From positions 124,001-188,000 of the forward strand of contig NZ_JAQQKW010000002.1 in NCBI RefSeq assembly GCF_028550395.1: a DNA stretch of 64,000 nucleotides, given 5' to 3'. Positions within the stretch are counted from its first letter, which is position 1. Every line of letters starts with the position of its first letter. The translations under genes were made by a program, and so were the position numbers. A model generated the notes under the pieces. It was not told the DNA's origin, did not search any database, and saw nothing but the letters and a program-made list of their open reading frames with translations. The stretch is from Asticcacaulis currens (GTDB lineage: Bacteria > Pseudomonadota > Alphaproteobacteria > Caulobacterales > Caulobacteraceae). Positions 32,800-44,496 of the stretch are shown here, piece by piece.

Positions 32800-33585
32800 T
32801 CAGACCGTTGGTACCGTTCCCCCGTCGATGACGTAGTCTGCGCCATGAATAGAGGCGGCCCGATCAGAGGCCAGAAAGGCAATCAGTTCCGCCACTTCAG
32901 TGGGTTCGGCCGCCCGCCCGAGCGGGATGCCACCCAGCGCCTGAAGTACGCTTTGCCGCGCCTCTTCCAGCGTGCCGCCGCTGCCCTCTGCAATCAGCTT
33001 CAGAAAGTCGGCCGTAGCCTCCGTATTGATCCACCCGGGTGAAACGGCGTTGACCCGAACCCCTTTCGGCCCCAGCTCCTTGGAAAGGGCCTTGCTGTAG
33101 GTCGAGAGGGCGGCTTTGGCGGCCGCATAGGCGATTGTGGACTCCGGCAGAGGCAGTGTGCGCTGAATGGAAGAGACGTGGACGATGACGCCAGCCTTTC
33201 GCGCGATCATTTGTGGAACGATCAGTCGGTCGAGACGCACGGCCGTCATCAGATTCAGATCAAGCTCTGCCTGCCAGTGCGCGTCGCTAAGCGCTGTGAA
33301 CCCACCGGCGGGCGATGACGAGCCACCTACGACGTGGACCAGCACGTCTATGCCTCCGAAGCGCGTCAGCGCCGCATCGGCAAGGGCCGCCGTGCCTTCC
33401 GGGGTCGTCAGGTCGGCCTGAACAAACTCGACGCCCGACAGCGTATCGGATTTCGCCCGCGCTGCCGTGATGACGCGCGCCCCGCCCGCGAGAAAACGTT
33501 CGACCGTAGCGCGTCCGGCCCCCTTGGTGCCGGCAGTGACGAGGATGCGTTGATAGGTGAATTCAGTGGGGTCCGGGCGTGCCAT
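32800..33585 (-). CDS. SDR-family oxidoreductase
   Basis: Short-chain dehydrogenase, 261 aa. NAD(P)-binding motif TAGTKGAG (a TGxxxGxG variant), VHVSSIQ with the catalytic Ser, YAAAKAAL with Tyr and Lys, and [14 protein letters not shown] after the active site. Its start overlaps the stop of the SnoaL-like gene as TAATG, so they are translated together. Divergent from a LysR regulator, which may control the pair. Confidence 0.92.
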   Translation of the reverse strand: MARPDPTEFTYQRILVTAGTKGAGRATVERFLAGGARVITAARAKSDTLSGVEFVQADLTTPEGTAALADAALTRFGGIDVLVHVVGGSSSPAGGFTALSDAHWQAELDLNLMTAVRLDRLIVPQMIARKAGVIVHVSSIQRTLPLPESTIAYAAAKAALSTYSKALSKELGPKGVRVNAVSPGWINTEATADFLKLIAEGSGGTLEEARQSVLQALGGIPLGRAAEPTEVAELIAFLASDRAASIHGADYVIDGGTVPTV

Positions 33586-33911
33586 TACAGGGTAACCTCC
33601 AGAGCGGTGATCAGGTCGTTTTCGAGGGTGAAACGGAAGGTGAAGCGCAGGGGGCTGCCCCGGAAATTCCCAGTGGTCGGTCCTTCGACGATCACGTAAC
33701 CGTCCTCTTCGCGCTGCGTATCCGGGGTAAAGATCGCTTGGAGGGCGATGACGTTCTTCTGGATCAGAGCCAGAATTTCGGAGTGACCGGTGTGTGCGCG
33801 ACCCTCATCATGCATGACCGCGTTGGGCGCGAAGGCCTTGAGCATGCCTTGGGCATCCAGGCGCGCATTGGCCTCTACATAGGTGGCGATGGGCTTTGGC
33901 AAATTTATCAT
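33585..33911 (-). CDS. SnoaL-like (NTF2 fold) small protein
   Basis: 108 aa single-domain protein: a cone-shaped NTF2-fold pattern with [28 protein letters not shown] and a final set of beta strands ([30 protein letters not shown]). Such proteins act as small hydrolases/isomerases or binding proteins. Coupled to the SDR downstream by a TAATG overlap and divergent from the LysR gene, a frequent LysR-SnoaL-SDR arrangement. Confidence 0.82.
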   Translation of the reverse strand: MINLPKPIATYVEANARLDAQGMLKAFAPNAVMHDEGRAHTGHSEILALIQKNVIALQAIFTPDTQREEDGYVIVEGPTTGNFRGSPLRFTFRFTLENDLITALEVTL

Positions 33912-34047
33912 AACTGAGCCTTCCTTTTGAATGTCGGCGGAGCGTGGAAACCGCCGGTTTCCGCGTCGATAGGAGGCACTTTACGCCCCCCTCCATTGAC
34001 TTGATAATCGCAGCAAAGCAGGATGAGTTGTTTCGAGAAGAGGGATA

Positions 34048-34944
34048 ATGACGCGCTCTGTCTTAGCCGAACTGGATGCTGTACTGTGTATCGCCCGCCG
34101 GGGCTCCTTTACGGCGGCGGCGCTTGAACTCGGCATATCGACGACATCTCTGAGCAATGCGGTCGCAAAGCTGGAGAGGCGTCTGGGGATTCGCCTTTTC
34201 AATCGTACGACCCGAAGCGTATCCATCACCGAAGCGGGTAAGGCCTTTGTGGAACGGGTCGCGCCGGCCATGACCGACATCCATGACGCCATGCTGGCGG
34301 CACAATCGCTTCAGGCGACACCCACGGGCACATTGCGTATCAACGCCTTTGCTTCGGCCGCCAGAGAGGTGATGGCCCCGCTCGTCCTTGCCTTCATGCA
34401 GCGCTATCCGCACGTGCATGTCGATCTGGTCACCGAGGGCCGGATAGTCGATATCGTGGCCGCGGGTTTCGATCTGGGCTTAAGGCCGCTGGATCTGGTG
34501 CCCAGCGACATGATCGCCTTGCCGCTGGGGCGGGCCCGCCGCAATGTAGTGGTCGCCTCTCCGGACTTTCTTGGCACTTATGGCACGCCTGTGGAGCCCG
34601 CCGACCTGTACCGCTATCCCTGCATTCGTGCCCGCCTCCCGAATGGCGCTTTGCTCAGGTGGCGATTTGAAAAGGACGACCAGCCGGCGCAGATCGACGT
34701 GCAGGGCGCACTCACCCTTGATGAGCCGAGCCTTGTCCGTATTGCCGCACAGGCAGGCGTTGGGCTTGGTTATATTATGGAGGCGGATGTGCGCGATGAC
34801 ATTGCCGCCGGGCGACTGGTCTGCGTTCTGGAAGACTGGACGCCAACCTTGGCACCCTTAGCCCTCTATTACCCTGGACGGAAAAACCCGCCAGCGGCGT
34901 TCAGTGCGTTCCTGCAGGTCGCGCGTGAATTTGCGAACGGGTAA
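34048..34944 (+). CDS. LysR-family transcriptional regulator
   Basis: 298 aa. The N-terminal winged helix is [44 protein letters not shown], followed by the periplasmic-binding-like effector domain ([24 protein letters not shown] onward). It belongs to the CrgA/DsdC-like large group with short C-terminus. It diverges from the SnoaL-SDR pair across a 136-base gap, the expected position for a LysR controlling them. Confidence 0.93.
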   Translation: MTRSVLAELDAVLCIARRGSFTAAALELGISTTSLSNAVAKLERRLGIRLFNRTTRSVSITEAGKAFVERVAPAMTDIHDAMLAAQSLQATPTGTLRINAFASAAREVMAPLVLAFMQRYPHVHVDLVTEGRIVDIVAAGFDLGLRPLDLVPSDMIALPLGRARRNVVVASPDFLGTYGTPVEPADLYRYPCIRARLPNGALLRWRFEKDDQPAQIDVQGALTLDEPSLVRIAAQAGVGLGYIMEADVRDDIAAGRLVCVLEDWTPTLAPLALYYPGRKNPPAAFSAFLQVAREFANG

Positions 34945-35122
34945 GCCAGAACCTTACGGCCCATTGCCCCGAAGTTCGGAACAACTCGTCCATTTTTGCC
35001 ATAACTGTGCGGGCGAGATGTGCATAATCTCGATGACGCCTGTGGGGACCTACCGGTCGCTGTGCATCCCGCTAGATGACGCCATCGAAGGTGGTGGCTC
35101 CGCTTTGGGCGACCGCAGACGG

Positions 35123-35590
35123 TCAGGCTGGCGCCTGCCAGCCATCAATGTGAGTATAGATGGTGTCGCGTAGATTCCGGATATGTCCGTTCAACTCCGC
35201 CAGGGCCGAAGGGCTTTGCTGAGACGCTTCAAGCATGGCTTGGCCCAAACAACCGGCTTTAGACTTCAGCGCCCGGCCTTGATCGGTCAACGTCAGCAAT
35301 ACTTGCCGCTCGCTTTGCGGGTTACGGGTCCTGTTGACAAGCCCTGCGGCCTCAAGGCGTTTGAGCATGGGCGTCAGTGTACTCGACTCCAGCGCCAGCG
35401 CCTCGGCAATGGCGCCAACGCTTTGTCCGTCTTCACGCCAAAGGACATTCAGGACGAGGTACTGCGGATAGGTCAAACCCAACCCATCGAGAAGCGGCTT
35501 ATAAATGCGTTGAATGGCGATACCCGCAGAATAAATCGAGTAGCACAGTTGCGCTTCCAGGGGCGGCGGACCGCTTCGTTCAATGGCCAT
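35123..35590 (-). CDS. OhrR-type MarR regulator
   Basis: 155 aa MarR-family repressor. The N-terminal LEAQLCYSIYSAGIAIQRIYKPLLDGLGLTYPQYLVL matches the OhrR subgroup, in which the cysteine in the LCYSIYSA motif senses organic hydroperoxides. Winged helix: VGAIAEALALESSTLTPMLKRLEAAGLV...RQVLLTLTDQG. A second cysteine (AGCLGQAM) may form a disulfide, as in two-Cys OhrR proteins. TATCGCGATA operators lie directly upstream and between it and the divergent exported hydrolase. Confidence 0.9.
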   Translation of the reverse strand: MAIERSGPPPLEAQLCYSIYSAGIAIQRIYKPLLDGLGLTYPQYLVLNVLWREDGQSVGAIAEALALESSTLTPMLKRLEAAGLVNRTRNPQSERQVLLTLTDQGRALKSKAGCLGQAMLEASQQSPSALAELNGHIRNLRDTIYTHIDGWQAPA

Positions 35591-35637
35591 AAGTTGCTCC
35601 TTTACCCCTATATAGAGCGCAACATCGCGAAAAACAA

Positions 35638-35703
35638 TATCGCGATAATTTTATCGCTTGACGGACGTACAAACCATCTCTAAGGATTATGTTATCGCGA
35701 TAA
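35638..35703. promoter_or_regulatory. Palindromic MarR/OhrR-type operators between marR and hydrolase
   Basis: TATCGCGATA (35638-35647) and TTATCGCGATAA (35692-35703) are perfect palindromes; a half site TTATCGC (35651-35657) and an ATCGCGAAAA-like site (about 35624) add to them. They sit in the divergent gap, so one regulator could control both marR and the hydrolase. The same motif recurs before the hydrolase at 32.7 kb. Confidence 0.78.
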
Positions 35704-35734
35704 TATTTATCAGCAAAATCACATGGAGGCGACA

Positions 35735-36520
35735 ATGAAGACCACGATCAACACGGCTCTCGCTGCCACCGCCGCCACTCTGGCCATACTGGCTATTTCA
35801 CCCGCGAGCGCGAAAGACGCGATCCCGCAGAACCAATTAGTTAAAAATGTCGTGCTGGTCCACGGCGCCTTTGCGGACGGCACCGGCTGGCGCGCGGTCT
35901 GTGACCGGCTGACCCAGCAAGGTTACCGCGTCACTATCGTTCAGAACCCCCTGACCTCGCTCGAAGACGACGTCGCGGCGACGAAGCGCGCTTTGGCGCA
36001 GCAGGACGGTCCTACCATTCTCGTGGGTCACTCCTGGGATGGCACCGTCATTACCGAGGCCGGCGTCGATCCGAAGGTCGTCGGGCTGCTCTACGTTTCC
36101 GCTCTCTCCCCTGATGCAGGCGAAACGACGGCCAAGCAATATGAAGGCTTCGCTCCGGCGACGGAGTTCGTGCTCAACACGGGCGAAGACGGCTTCGCCT
36201 ATGTCGCCCGCGATAAGTTTAAGGCCGGTTTTGCTCATGATGTGAGCGACGCCGACGCCACCTTCATGGCCAACTCGCAAGTTCCGATCAATCTGGCGGC
36301 CTTCGGCACGAAACTCAAGAACGCTGCCTGGAGGACGAAGCCGAGTTGGGCCGTCATCGGTAAGGAAGACAAGGCGTTCGATCAAGCCATGTTGTTGCGC
36401 ATGGCCCGCCGCATCAACGCCAGGGTCACCAGGGTCTCGGCCAGCCACGCTCTGTTTATGACCCAGCCCGAAGTCGTTGCCGACACCATCGACACGGCAG
36501 CCAAAGCCGCCTCGAAGTAA
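35735..36520 (+). CDS. Exported alpha/beta hydrolase
   Basis: 261 aa. ATG 35735 chosen since GGAGG lies just upstream of it and overlaps the earlier ATG at 35723. Sec signal peptide with cleavage after SPASA. Core: VVLVHGAFADGTGWRAV (oxyanion), nucleophile GHSWDGTVI, and C-terminal histidine in VSASHALFMTQPEVV. It resembles the salicylate-esterase/EstC-like hydrolases often paired with oxidative-stress regulators. Divergent from the OhrR-type gene and preceded by its putative operators. Confidence 0.86.
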   Translation: MKTTINTALAATAATLAILAISPASAKDAIPQNQLVKNVVLVHGAFADGTGWRAVCDRLTQQGYRVTIVQNPLTSLEDDVAATKRALAQQDGPTILVGHSWDGTVITEAGVDPKVVGLLYVSALSPDAGETTAKQYEGFAPATEFVLNTGEDGFAYVARDKFKAGFAHDVSDADATFMANSQVPINLAAFGTKLKNAAWRTKPSWAVIGKEDKAFDQAMLLRMARRINARVTRVSASHALFMTQPEVVADTIDTAAKAASK

Positions 36521-36659
36521 AACTCATCTATACGAAGATCGGTTCGGAGCAGCCGGCCTGTGGCCGCTCCTGCTCTGACCTCGCTTGCCGAAGCTGACGC
36601 GCGCGTAATTATTCCGCGTCTTGATGCAATCAGGCAAAACCATCCTGGAGAACAGCTAG

Positions 36660-37700
36660 CGCGACCTTAGTGGCAGCGAAGATGGGCTAATCGAGATTGA
36701 CGCAAGCTGCGCTCATATCATCCGAAAGATTTTCGAATGGTACGCGACCGGAGCTTACTCGATTAGGGAAGTAGGGCTGATGGCGCGCAACATAGGTCTT
36801 GTCCACCCTCGTAGCCAAGCCAAAGTCCCCAACAGTTCCATCCATCGCATTCTACGAAACCGCGTCTACACCGGCGAGTTCGAATGGCTTGGTGTGGTCT
36901 ACAAGGGCCGGCGCGAGGCCCTGATATCGAAGGACCTGTGGCTAATGGCGCAGGACGTCATGGACGGGCGCGTGGATGCAAGGATCCCAAGAACCGGCGG
37001 CTCTGCCTACGCGTTTGCCTTCTCCGGCTTGGTGTCATGTGGCCACTGCGGATGTGCCCTTACAGCAGAAATCAAAAAAGGCCGCTATATCTATTATCAC
37101 TGCACGCAATACAAAGGGAAATGCCCCGAAAAATATGTTCGAGAGGAGGTCATGGCTGAACAGTTTGCCGCCATCCTGTCGCGACTGAAATCCGCTCCCG
37201 GCATCCATGACCTGATTGTCAGAGCTTTAAAGAGCAGCTTCGCCACCGAGCGCGAAGAACATGAACTGGCCGTCACACGACTGACTGGGGAGATCGACCG
37301 CTTAGGTAAGCGCATCGAGGCCGTCTACACCGACAAGCTCGATGGGAAGATAAGTGCCGAATACTACAAACGTGCGTCGAGCCAATGGCAGGATGAGATG
37401 CGGCGCTGCCACGACGAACTGCGACGGTACCAGGAAGCCAGCGAGGCCTACATGAATGAGGGTGTGGATCTGCTTATCCTCGCCCGAGACGCGGAGGAAA
37501 TCTTCCAAAAACACGAGGGCGCATCGCGAAAAAGGCTGCTAAATTTAGTACTAGCGAACTGCACTTGGAAGGACGCTCAACTTTCAGCGAATTTTCGAAA
37601 ACCGTTTGACTTGATTCTGGAAAACACCACTTCGCAACATGACCCAAAATCGGGCGATGGGTATGATGACGCTGGAAAAGAAAATTGGCTGGGGAACTAG
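36660..37700 (+). pseudogene. Truncated large serine recombinase (lacks catalytic domain)
   Basis: From the in-frame TAG at 36657, the reading gives DLSGSEDGLIEIDA...IIRKIFEWYATGAYSIREV, then the recombinase domain (SIHRILRNRVYTGEFEWLGVVYKGRREALI), a zinc ribbon (SCGHCGCALT...YYHCTQYKGKCPEKYV, two cysteine pairs) and a coiled coil (about 37250-37420). The N-terminal resolvase domain with the catalytic serine is missing, so it cannot recombine DNA alone. An ATG at 36780 could still make a 306 aa fragment. Its last codons run antisense into the tRNA-Gln 3' end, as for an integrase of an element inserted there. Confidence 0.8.
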
Positions 37701-37759
37701 GACTCGAACCTAGAATGACGGTACCAAAAACCGGAGTGTTACCATTACACCATTCCCCA
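37686..37759 (-). tRNA. tRNA-Gln (anticodon TTG)
   Basis: On the minus strand a full cloverleaf: acceptor TGGGGAA (37759-37753) pairs with TTCCCCA (37696-37690), followed by G and encoded CCA. The D arm contains AATGGTAA. The anticodon loop TTTTGGT places TTG at 37727-37725, which reads CAA glutamine. The T arm includes GGTTCGAGTCC. First pair of the anticodon stem is a mismatch, otherwise regular. The adjacent recombinase remnant suggests use as an integration site. Confidence 0.95.
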
Positions 37760-37892
37760 GCAGGTCTTTAGAAAGTCTTTGAAAGACTTGCTGGCCTCGC
37801 TTGTCTCAGCGAGAGGGCGCTTCACTAACCCAAGCTTTTGTGACATGCAATCCCCCCGTTGAAATTTTCCCCAACTTCTCTGGATTTCGCTA

Positions 37893-38585
37893 ATGCCTGC
37901 GCCCATGGTTATCCTGCTGCCCGGAACCGATGGTACAGGGGTGTTTTTTCAAGGCCTCGTTGAAGCACTTAAAGCCTTTTGCGAGATAAAGGTTCTATCT
38001 TATCCACAGAACGGCGATCAATCGTATGAACACCTTGGCCAACAGCTTTTACCAGAGTTGCCTGACAAACGTGATTATATTCTCGTCGGTGAGTCGTTTG
38101 GCGGTCCGTTGGCGATCTGGTTGGCGACACATGCGGTCAACCCGCCGGTGAAGTTGATTTTGGGCTCCACCTTTGCCGCCTCACCTTTTTCACTTCCGGG
38201 CCGATGGGTAGCGCCTCTTGTGCCATTCGCGCGTTTTATCCCACTGCGAGAGTGGCAGATAAAGTTTATGCTATTCAACGGTGGTCACGCGCAATGGGCC
38301 GCTCAAATCTTTGAACATACTCGTTCTATAGATCGCCGCGTACTCTTGTCGCGCGTACAAAGTGTCCTGCGATGCGATATGAGAGCCGCACTTTCAGCGC
38401 TTCCAATCCCTGTTCTTTGTCTGAATGCGACACAGGATCGGCTCTTACCGCCTTGGTTGCCACGTCATTTTCCACAACAAAGCCATATTCGCATCGTCGA
38501 TCTCCCTTTACCTCATATGATTTTTCAATGCGCACCAGACACAATCGCGGAAAATCAAATCCTTCCGTTTCTGATGAGCACATAA
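37893..38585 (+). CDS. Alpha/beta-fold hydrolase
   Basis: 230 aa, no signal peptide. Core motifs: VILLPGTDGTGVFFQGLVEAL (oxyanion), nucleophile VGESFGGPLAIWLA, and PVLCLNATQDRLLP (acid), with the histidine in LPLPHMIFQ. The shortened lid and PGTDGTG opening fit a lipase/esterase-like group. Codon use is noticeably more AT-rich than the genes to its right, and it lies next to tRNA-Gln, so horizontal origin is possible. Stop overlaps the next start as TAATG. Confidence 0.83.
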   Translation: MPAPMVILLPGTDGTGVFFQGLVEALKAFCEIKVLSYPQNGDQSYEHLGQQLLPELPDKRDYILVGESFGGPLAIWLATHAVNPPVKLILGSTFAASPFSLPGRWVAPLVPFARFIPLREWQIKFMLFNGGHAQWAAQIFEHTRSIDRRVLLSRVQSVLRCDMRAALSALPIPVLCLNATQDRLLPPWLPRHFPQQSHIRIVDLPLPHMIFQCAPDTIAENQILPFLMST

Positions 38586-39064
38586 TGCCCCATGCCCTTG
38601 ACCCTGCCGTTCAGGCCTATAACCGGCTGATGGCCAACAGCTTCCGTCGTTTTACCGGGCAAGAGATTGTCGCCGATGCCGCCGGATTGAACGCCTCCGA
38701 ACTGGCTGAGGCTTTGTTCACGGCCCCGCAAGCCATCGTCTCCCACGGTATCGAAGCCGACCCCATCTTTCGTTATGCCAATGCGCAGGCGCTCAACCTT
38801 TGGGAAATGGACTGGGACACCTTTACCCGTCTGCCTTCGCGCCAATCCGCAGAACCCGACAACGGCATACAGTCCGACCGTAATGCCCTGCTCAAAGCCG
38901 CGCTGGCGCAGGGTTATGTCGATCATTATGCCGGCATCCGCGTGTCCGCCAGCGGTCGGCGCTTTTACATAGAAGATACCGTCCTGTGGAATGTCGTCGA
39001 TGAGGCCGGCACCCGTCACGGGCAGGCCGCCTTTATCCGGCGCTGGCGTTTCCTGACTGCATAG
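38585..39064 (+). CDS. MEKHLA (PAS-like) domain protein
   Basis: 159 aa from ATG 38585, coupled to the hydrolase by TAATG. The sequence matches the stand-alone MEKHLA domain: YNRLMANSFRRFTGQEI, ALFTAPQAIVSHGIEADPIFRYANAQALNLWEMDWDTFTRLPSRQSAEP and YAGIRVSASGRRFYIEDTVLWNVVDEAG. The fold is PAS-related and probably binds a small ligand; no output domain is attached. Role unknown. Confidence 0.85.
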   Translation: MPHALDPAVQAYNRLMANSFRRFTGQEIVADAAGLNASELAEALFTAPQAIVSHGIEADPIFRYANAQALNLWEMDWDTFTRLPSRQSAEPDNGIQSDRNALLKAALAQGYVDHYAGIRVSASGRRFYIEDTVLWNVVDEAGTRHGQAAFIRRWRFLTA

Positions 39065-39115
39065 CGACATCCCGCCCCCTTTCGCCGCAGGAACCTTTGT
39101 GATAGCTCCCGCCGC

Positions 39116-39988
39116 ATGTCACAGCCACCCTACGTCATCGCCGCCTTCTATCATTTCTTTGACTTTCCCGATTTCGAGGCGCATCAGGCCCCGCTGCTCG
39201 ACCGGTTGAAAGGGCTCGGCATCAAGGGATCACTGCTGATCACCTCCGAAGGCGTCAACTCGACCATGGCCGGCACGCGCGAAGCCATAGACCGCTTCCT
39301 GACCTATCTTCAGGGCGAACTGATCGGCGAGCCGATTATATGGAAGGAGTCCTATGCGGACACCCAGCCCTTTGGCAAGGTGCGCGTGCGCCTGAAGAAA
39401 GAGACGATTTCGCTGGGGGAACCGGTCAACCTCCGCCACCGCGGCCACTATGTCGAGCCTAAGGACTGGAACGACCTGATCCGCCGCAACGATGTGGTGA
39501 TCCTCGATACGCGCAATGATTACGAGGTAAACCTCGGCACGTTCAGGGGGGCCATTGATCCGAAAATCCCGACCTTCAAATTCCTGCCCGAATGGACGCG
39601 CCAGCACGCCGATCAGCTTAAAGGCAAAAAGATCGCCACATTCTGCACCGGTGGCATCCGCTGCGAGAAGTACACGGCCTGGATGATGGAGAACGGCTTT
39701 GATGAGGTGTATCACCTTAAGGGTGGCATCTTGCAGTATTTCGAAGACGTTCCCGCCGAAGAGTCTCTATGGGACGGCGAATGTTTCGTTTTCGATGAGC
39801 GTATCGCCGTCGATCATCACCTGAATCCGTCGCAAACCGCCGTGCTCTGCCTTTATTGCGACCACGCCCTGACCGCCGAGGATCAGCAAAGTCCGCTATA
39901 TGCGCCAGGTGTCTCATGCCCGCATTGCCACGGCGACCCGAAATATCAGCATGACCGTGAGCCCGCAGCGGGCCGCACCAAATTCTGA
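39116..39988 (+). CDS. trhO: tRNA uridine(34) hydroxylase TrhO (rhodanese type)
   Basis: Oxygen-dependent enzyme making 5-hydroxyuridine at wobble position 34. 290 aa. N-terminal ferredoxin-like domain (FYHFFDFPDFEAHQAPLLDRLKGLGIKGSLLITSEGVNSTMAG) and a rhodanese domain with the catalytic cysteine in FCTGGIRCEKYTAWMMENGF, then YHLKGGILQYFEDVP. C-terminal cysteines (CLYCDHALT, CPHCHGDP) form a short zinc-like tail. Family-normal length. Confidence 0.94.
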   Translation: MSQPPYVIAAFYHFFDFPDFEAHQAPLLDRLKGLGIKGSLLITSEGVNSTMAGTREAIDRFLTYLQGELIGEPIIWKESYADTQPFGKVRVRLKKETISLGEPVNLRHRGHYVEPKDWNDLIRRNDVVILDTRNDYEVNLGTFRGAIDPKIPTFKFLPEWTRQHADQLKGKKIATFCTGGIRCEKYTAWMMENGFDEVYHLKGGILQYFEDVPAEESLWDGECFVFDERIAVDHHLNPSQTAVLCLYCDHALTAEDQQSPLYAPGVSCPHCHGDPKYQHDREPAAGRTKF

Positions 39989-40137
39989 CTAACGGCGGCC
40001 TGTCTTATTACACGGTCTTCATTTGACCTTATCGTAAGGCGCGCTATGGTACGTGCCGGAGTGCGCGTGCGTCGCCCATCGTGGTTCCGGCGCATTTTTG
40101 ATATAGCTGCACCCAATTCGGGGATGACGTTCGTCAC

Positions 40138-41916
40138 ATGAAACAGTTTTTCATTACGGTAGCCGCCGTATTCGCCGCCTTTGTGCTGTTCTTCGTCGGC
40201 GTGCCCTTTCTGCTCATCACCATGATCGCGGCCGCGTCCAAGCCCACCACACCGTCGGCCATCACATTGGTGGTTGATCTGCGTGAAGGCCTGACGGATC
40301 AGTCGCGAGCCGATCCGTTCGCCTTCATTACGGGGCGTCCCCTGTCCACCATGGACATCGTTACCTCGCTCTATCACGCGGCCGACGACAGCAAGGTCAA
40401 GTCGGTGCTGATCCGTCTGCCCGAAGGCGGACTGATGCCCGCTGCCGCGCAGGAAATCCGTACGGCCGTGCGTTATGTGCGCAGCAAGAACAAGCCGGTC
40501 TATGCCCACTCTCAGGGTCTTTATCCTTCGACCATGGTGCTGGCCTCCTACACGGTAGGCACAGCGGCGACCGAGTTCTGGATGCAGCCCCGCTCGTCTT
40601 TTCAGGTGACCGGCATTGCCACCGAGGAAATGTTCCTCAAGCGCGCCTTTGATAAGTACGGCATCACGCCGCAATTCCAGCAGCGCTATGAGTACAAAAA
40701 CGCTGTCAACCCCTACCTGCAAAGCGACTTCACGCCGGCGCACCGCGAAGCCACCCTTTCTTGGATGGGATCGGTCTATGACTCGCTGATCAGCGATGCC
40801 GCGATCGACCGCAAGGACGCCAAGCTGGATGCCGTCAAGCTGAAGACCATTCTCGAAGCCGGTCCGTATAGCGCCGAAAAAGCCAAGGAACTGGGCCTGA
40901 TCACCAATCTGGGTCAGGTCGAGGAGATCGAAGAAGCCGCAAAGGCCAAGGGTGGGGCGGATACGCAACTGATGGACATCGAGTCCTATGCGGCCACGAC
41001 CGTATCGACCGGCAGCCAGACCATCGCCGTCATCAATGGCGAAGGCCCGATCATGACCGGTAAGGGGTCTGGCAGCGGCTTTGGCAGCGAAGCGCAGATG
41101 CTGTCCGATGATGTGGCTGAGGCCTTCTACGACGCCGTCGATAATGACAAGGTCAAGGCCATTGTCTTCCGTGTCTCCTCGCCCGGCGGATCGGATACCG
41201 CTTCTGAACAGATTGCGCGCGCCATGGCCTACGCCAAAAAGTCAGGCAAGCCGGTCGTGGTGTCGATGGGGGATTACGCGGCTTCGGGCGGGTACTGGAT
41301 CTCGGCGGGGGCCAATGCCATCGTCGCCAACCCGACCACCCTCACCGGCTCGATCGGTGTCTATGGCGGCAAGATGGCCATTGGCGAAGCGGCTTCGCGC
41401 TTCGGTGTCGATTTCCGTCAGATCGGCGTGGGGTCGGACTATGCCGGGGCCTATTCGGCCGGCAAGCCCTTCACCGAAAAGCAAACCCAGGCCATCTCCA
41501 ACTGGATGGACACCATCTATAACGCCTTCATCGGTCACGTCGCGGAAGGCCGCAAGCTGGCCCCCGAACGCGTGCGTGAAATCGCCAAGGGCCGTGTGTG
41601 GACGGGGGCTCAGGCCAAGCAACTGGGGCTGGTTGATGAAACCGGCGGCTTCTACGCCGCCGTGGCCAAGGCCAAGCAACTGGCCAAGATCGGTGACGAC
41701 GTGAAGGTGAAGCTGGTCAACTACCCCAATAACAAGTCGCCCTTCGCCATGTTCGGTAAGGGCGTCGAGGCAAGCGCCAAGGGCTTCGAAGCGCTGTCCT
41801 TCCTCGGCTGGGCCGCCAGCGATCCACGCGCCCAGATGATCATGAAGGAAGCCCGCGACGCCCGCCTACGCGAGCAAGGCGCCAGCGTTCTGGCCCCGGA
41901 ACCCTACGCACCGTAG
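40138..41916 (+). CDS. sppA: Signal peptide peptidase SppA, long form
   Basis: Membrane-bound serine protease that degrades leftover signal peptides, 592 aa, the 67K type with tandem crotonase-like halves. One N-terminal membrane anchor (FFITVAAVFAAFVLFFVGVPFLLITMI). The catalytic lysine is in the N-terminal half near QRYEYKNAVNPY, and the nucleophilic serine in the C-terminal half in GDYAASGGYWISAGANAIVANP. Acts on the periplasmic side of the inner membrane. Followed by a strong terminator. Confidence 0.94.
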   Translation: MKQFFITVAAVFAAFVLFFVGVPFLLITMIAAASKPTTPSAITLVVDLREGLTDQSRADPFAFITGRPLSTMDIVTSLYHAADDSKVKSVLIRLPEGGLMPAAAQEIRTAVRYVRSKNKPVYAHSQGLYPSTMVLASYTVGTAATEFWMQPRSSFQVTGIATEEMFLKRAFDKYGITPQFQQRYEYKNAVNPYLQSDFTPAHREATLSWMGSVYDSLISDAAIDRKDAKLDAVKLKTILEAGPYSAEKAKELGLITNLGQVEEIEEAAKAKGGADTQLMDIESYAATTVSTGSQTIAVINGEGPIMTGKGSGSGFGSEAQMLSDDVAEAFYDAVDNDKVKAIVFRVSSPGGSDTASEQIARAMAYAKKSGKPVVVSMGDYAASGGYWISAGANAIVANPTTLTGSIGVYGGKMAIGEAASRFGVDFRQIGVGSDYAGAYSAGKPFTEKQTQAISNWMDTIYNAFIGHVAEGRKLAPERVREIAKGRVWTGAQAKQLGLVDETGGFYAAVAKAKQLAKIGDDVKVKLVNYPNNKSPFAMFGKGVEASAKGFEALSFLGWAASDPRAQMIMKEARDARLREQGASVLAPEPYAP

Positions 41917-41940
41917 AGTTCGGACCTCGTCACTGTAATA

Positions 41941-41972
41941 AAAAACCCTCCGGATCAATCCGGAGGGTTTTT
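41941..41972. terminator. Bidirectional terminator between sppA and clpA
   Basis: AAAAACCCTCCGGA (41941-41954), loop TCAA, TCCGGAGGGTTTTT (41959-41972): a perfect 14-pair structure with A- and T-runs on both sides. Serves both sppA and the convergent clpA. Confidence 0.95.
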
Positions 41973-42026
41973 CTTTGGGATTCAGTGATGTGGGGTCACG
42001 GACCCCACACCCCGTAAGTTACAGGC

Positions 42027-44336
<2,310 letters not shown>

Positions 44337-44425
44337 GTCGGCCTCTCCTTGGAGCAAAAAGCGGGTACAGGGTAGTCTGGTCTCTCCTCGATGAACGGGG
44401 GCTGAAAGTCGGGTTTAAGCGATCC

Positions 44426-44470
44426 TCAGTCCTTCTCTATCGTACACTGGAGAGGGTGTTGGTGTCGGCA
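44426..44470 (-). pseudogene. Duplicated C-terminal tail of clpS
   Basis: On the minus strand this reads [13 protein letters not shown] followed by a stop, nearly the same as the true clpS end ([13 protein letters not shown], stop at 44497). The DNA matches 44497-44541 at 35 of the first 43 positions, with changes mostly at synonymous sites. It lies 71 bases downstream of the real end, between clpS and clpA. It is a leftover of a partial or full clpS duplication. Confidence 0.82.
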
Positions 44471-44496
44471 TTCTGGGTAGAGTGTCGGCATCAGAT

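Noticed and set aside
31698-32831. 377-codon plus-strand frame
   Set aside because: Antisense shadow of the exported hydrolase, which has full catalytic motifs.
39946-40968. 340-codon minus-strand frame
   Set aside because: Antisense to the start of sppA and its upstream gap; arginine/glycine-rich shadow composition.
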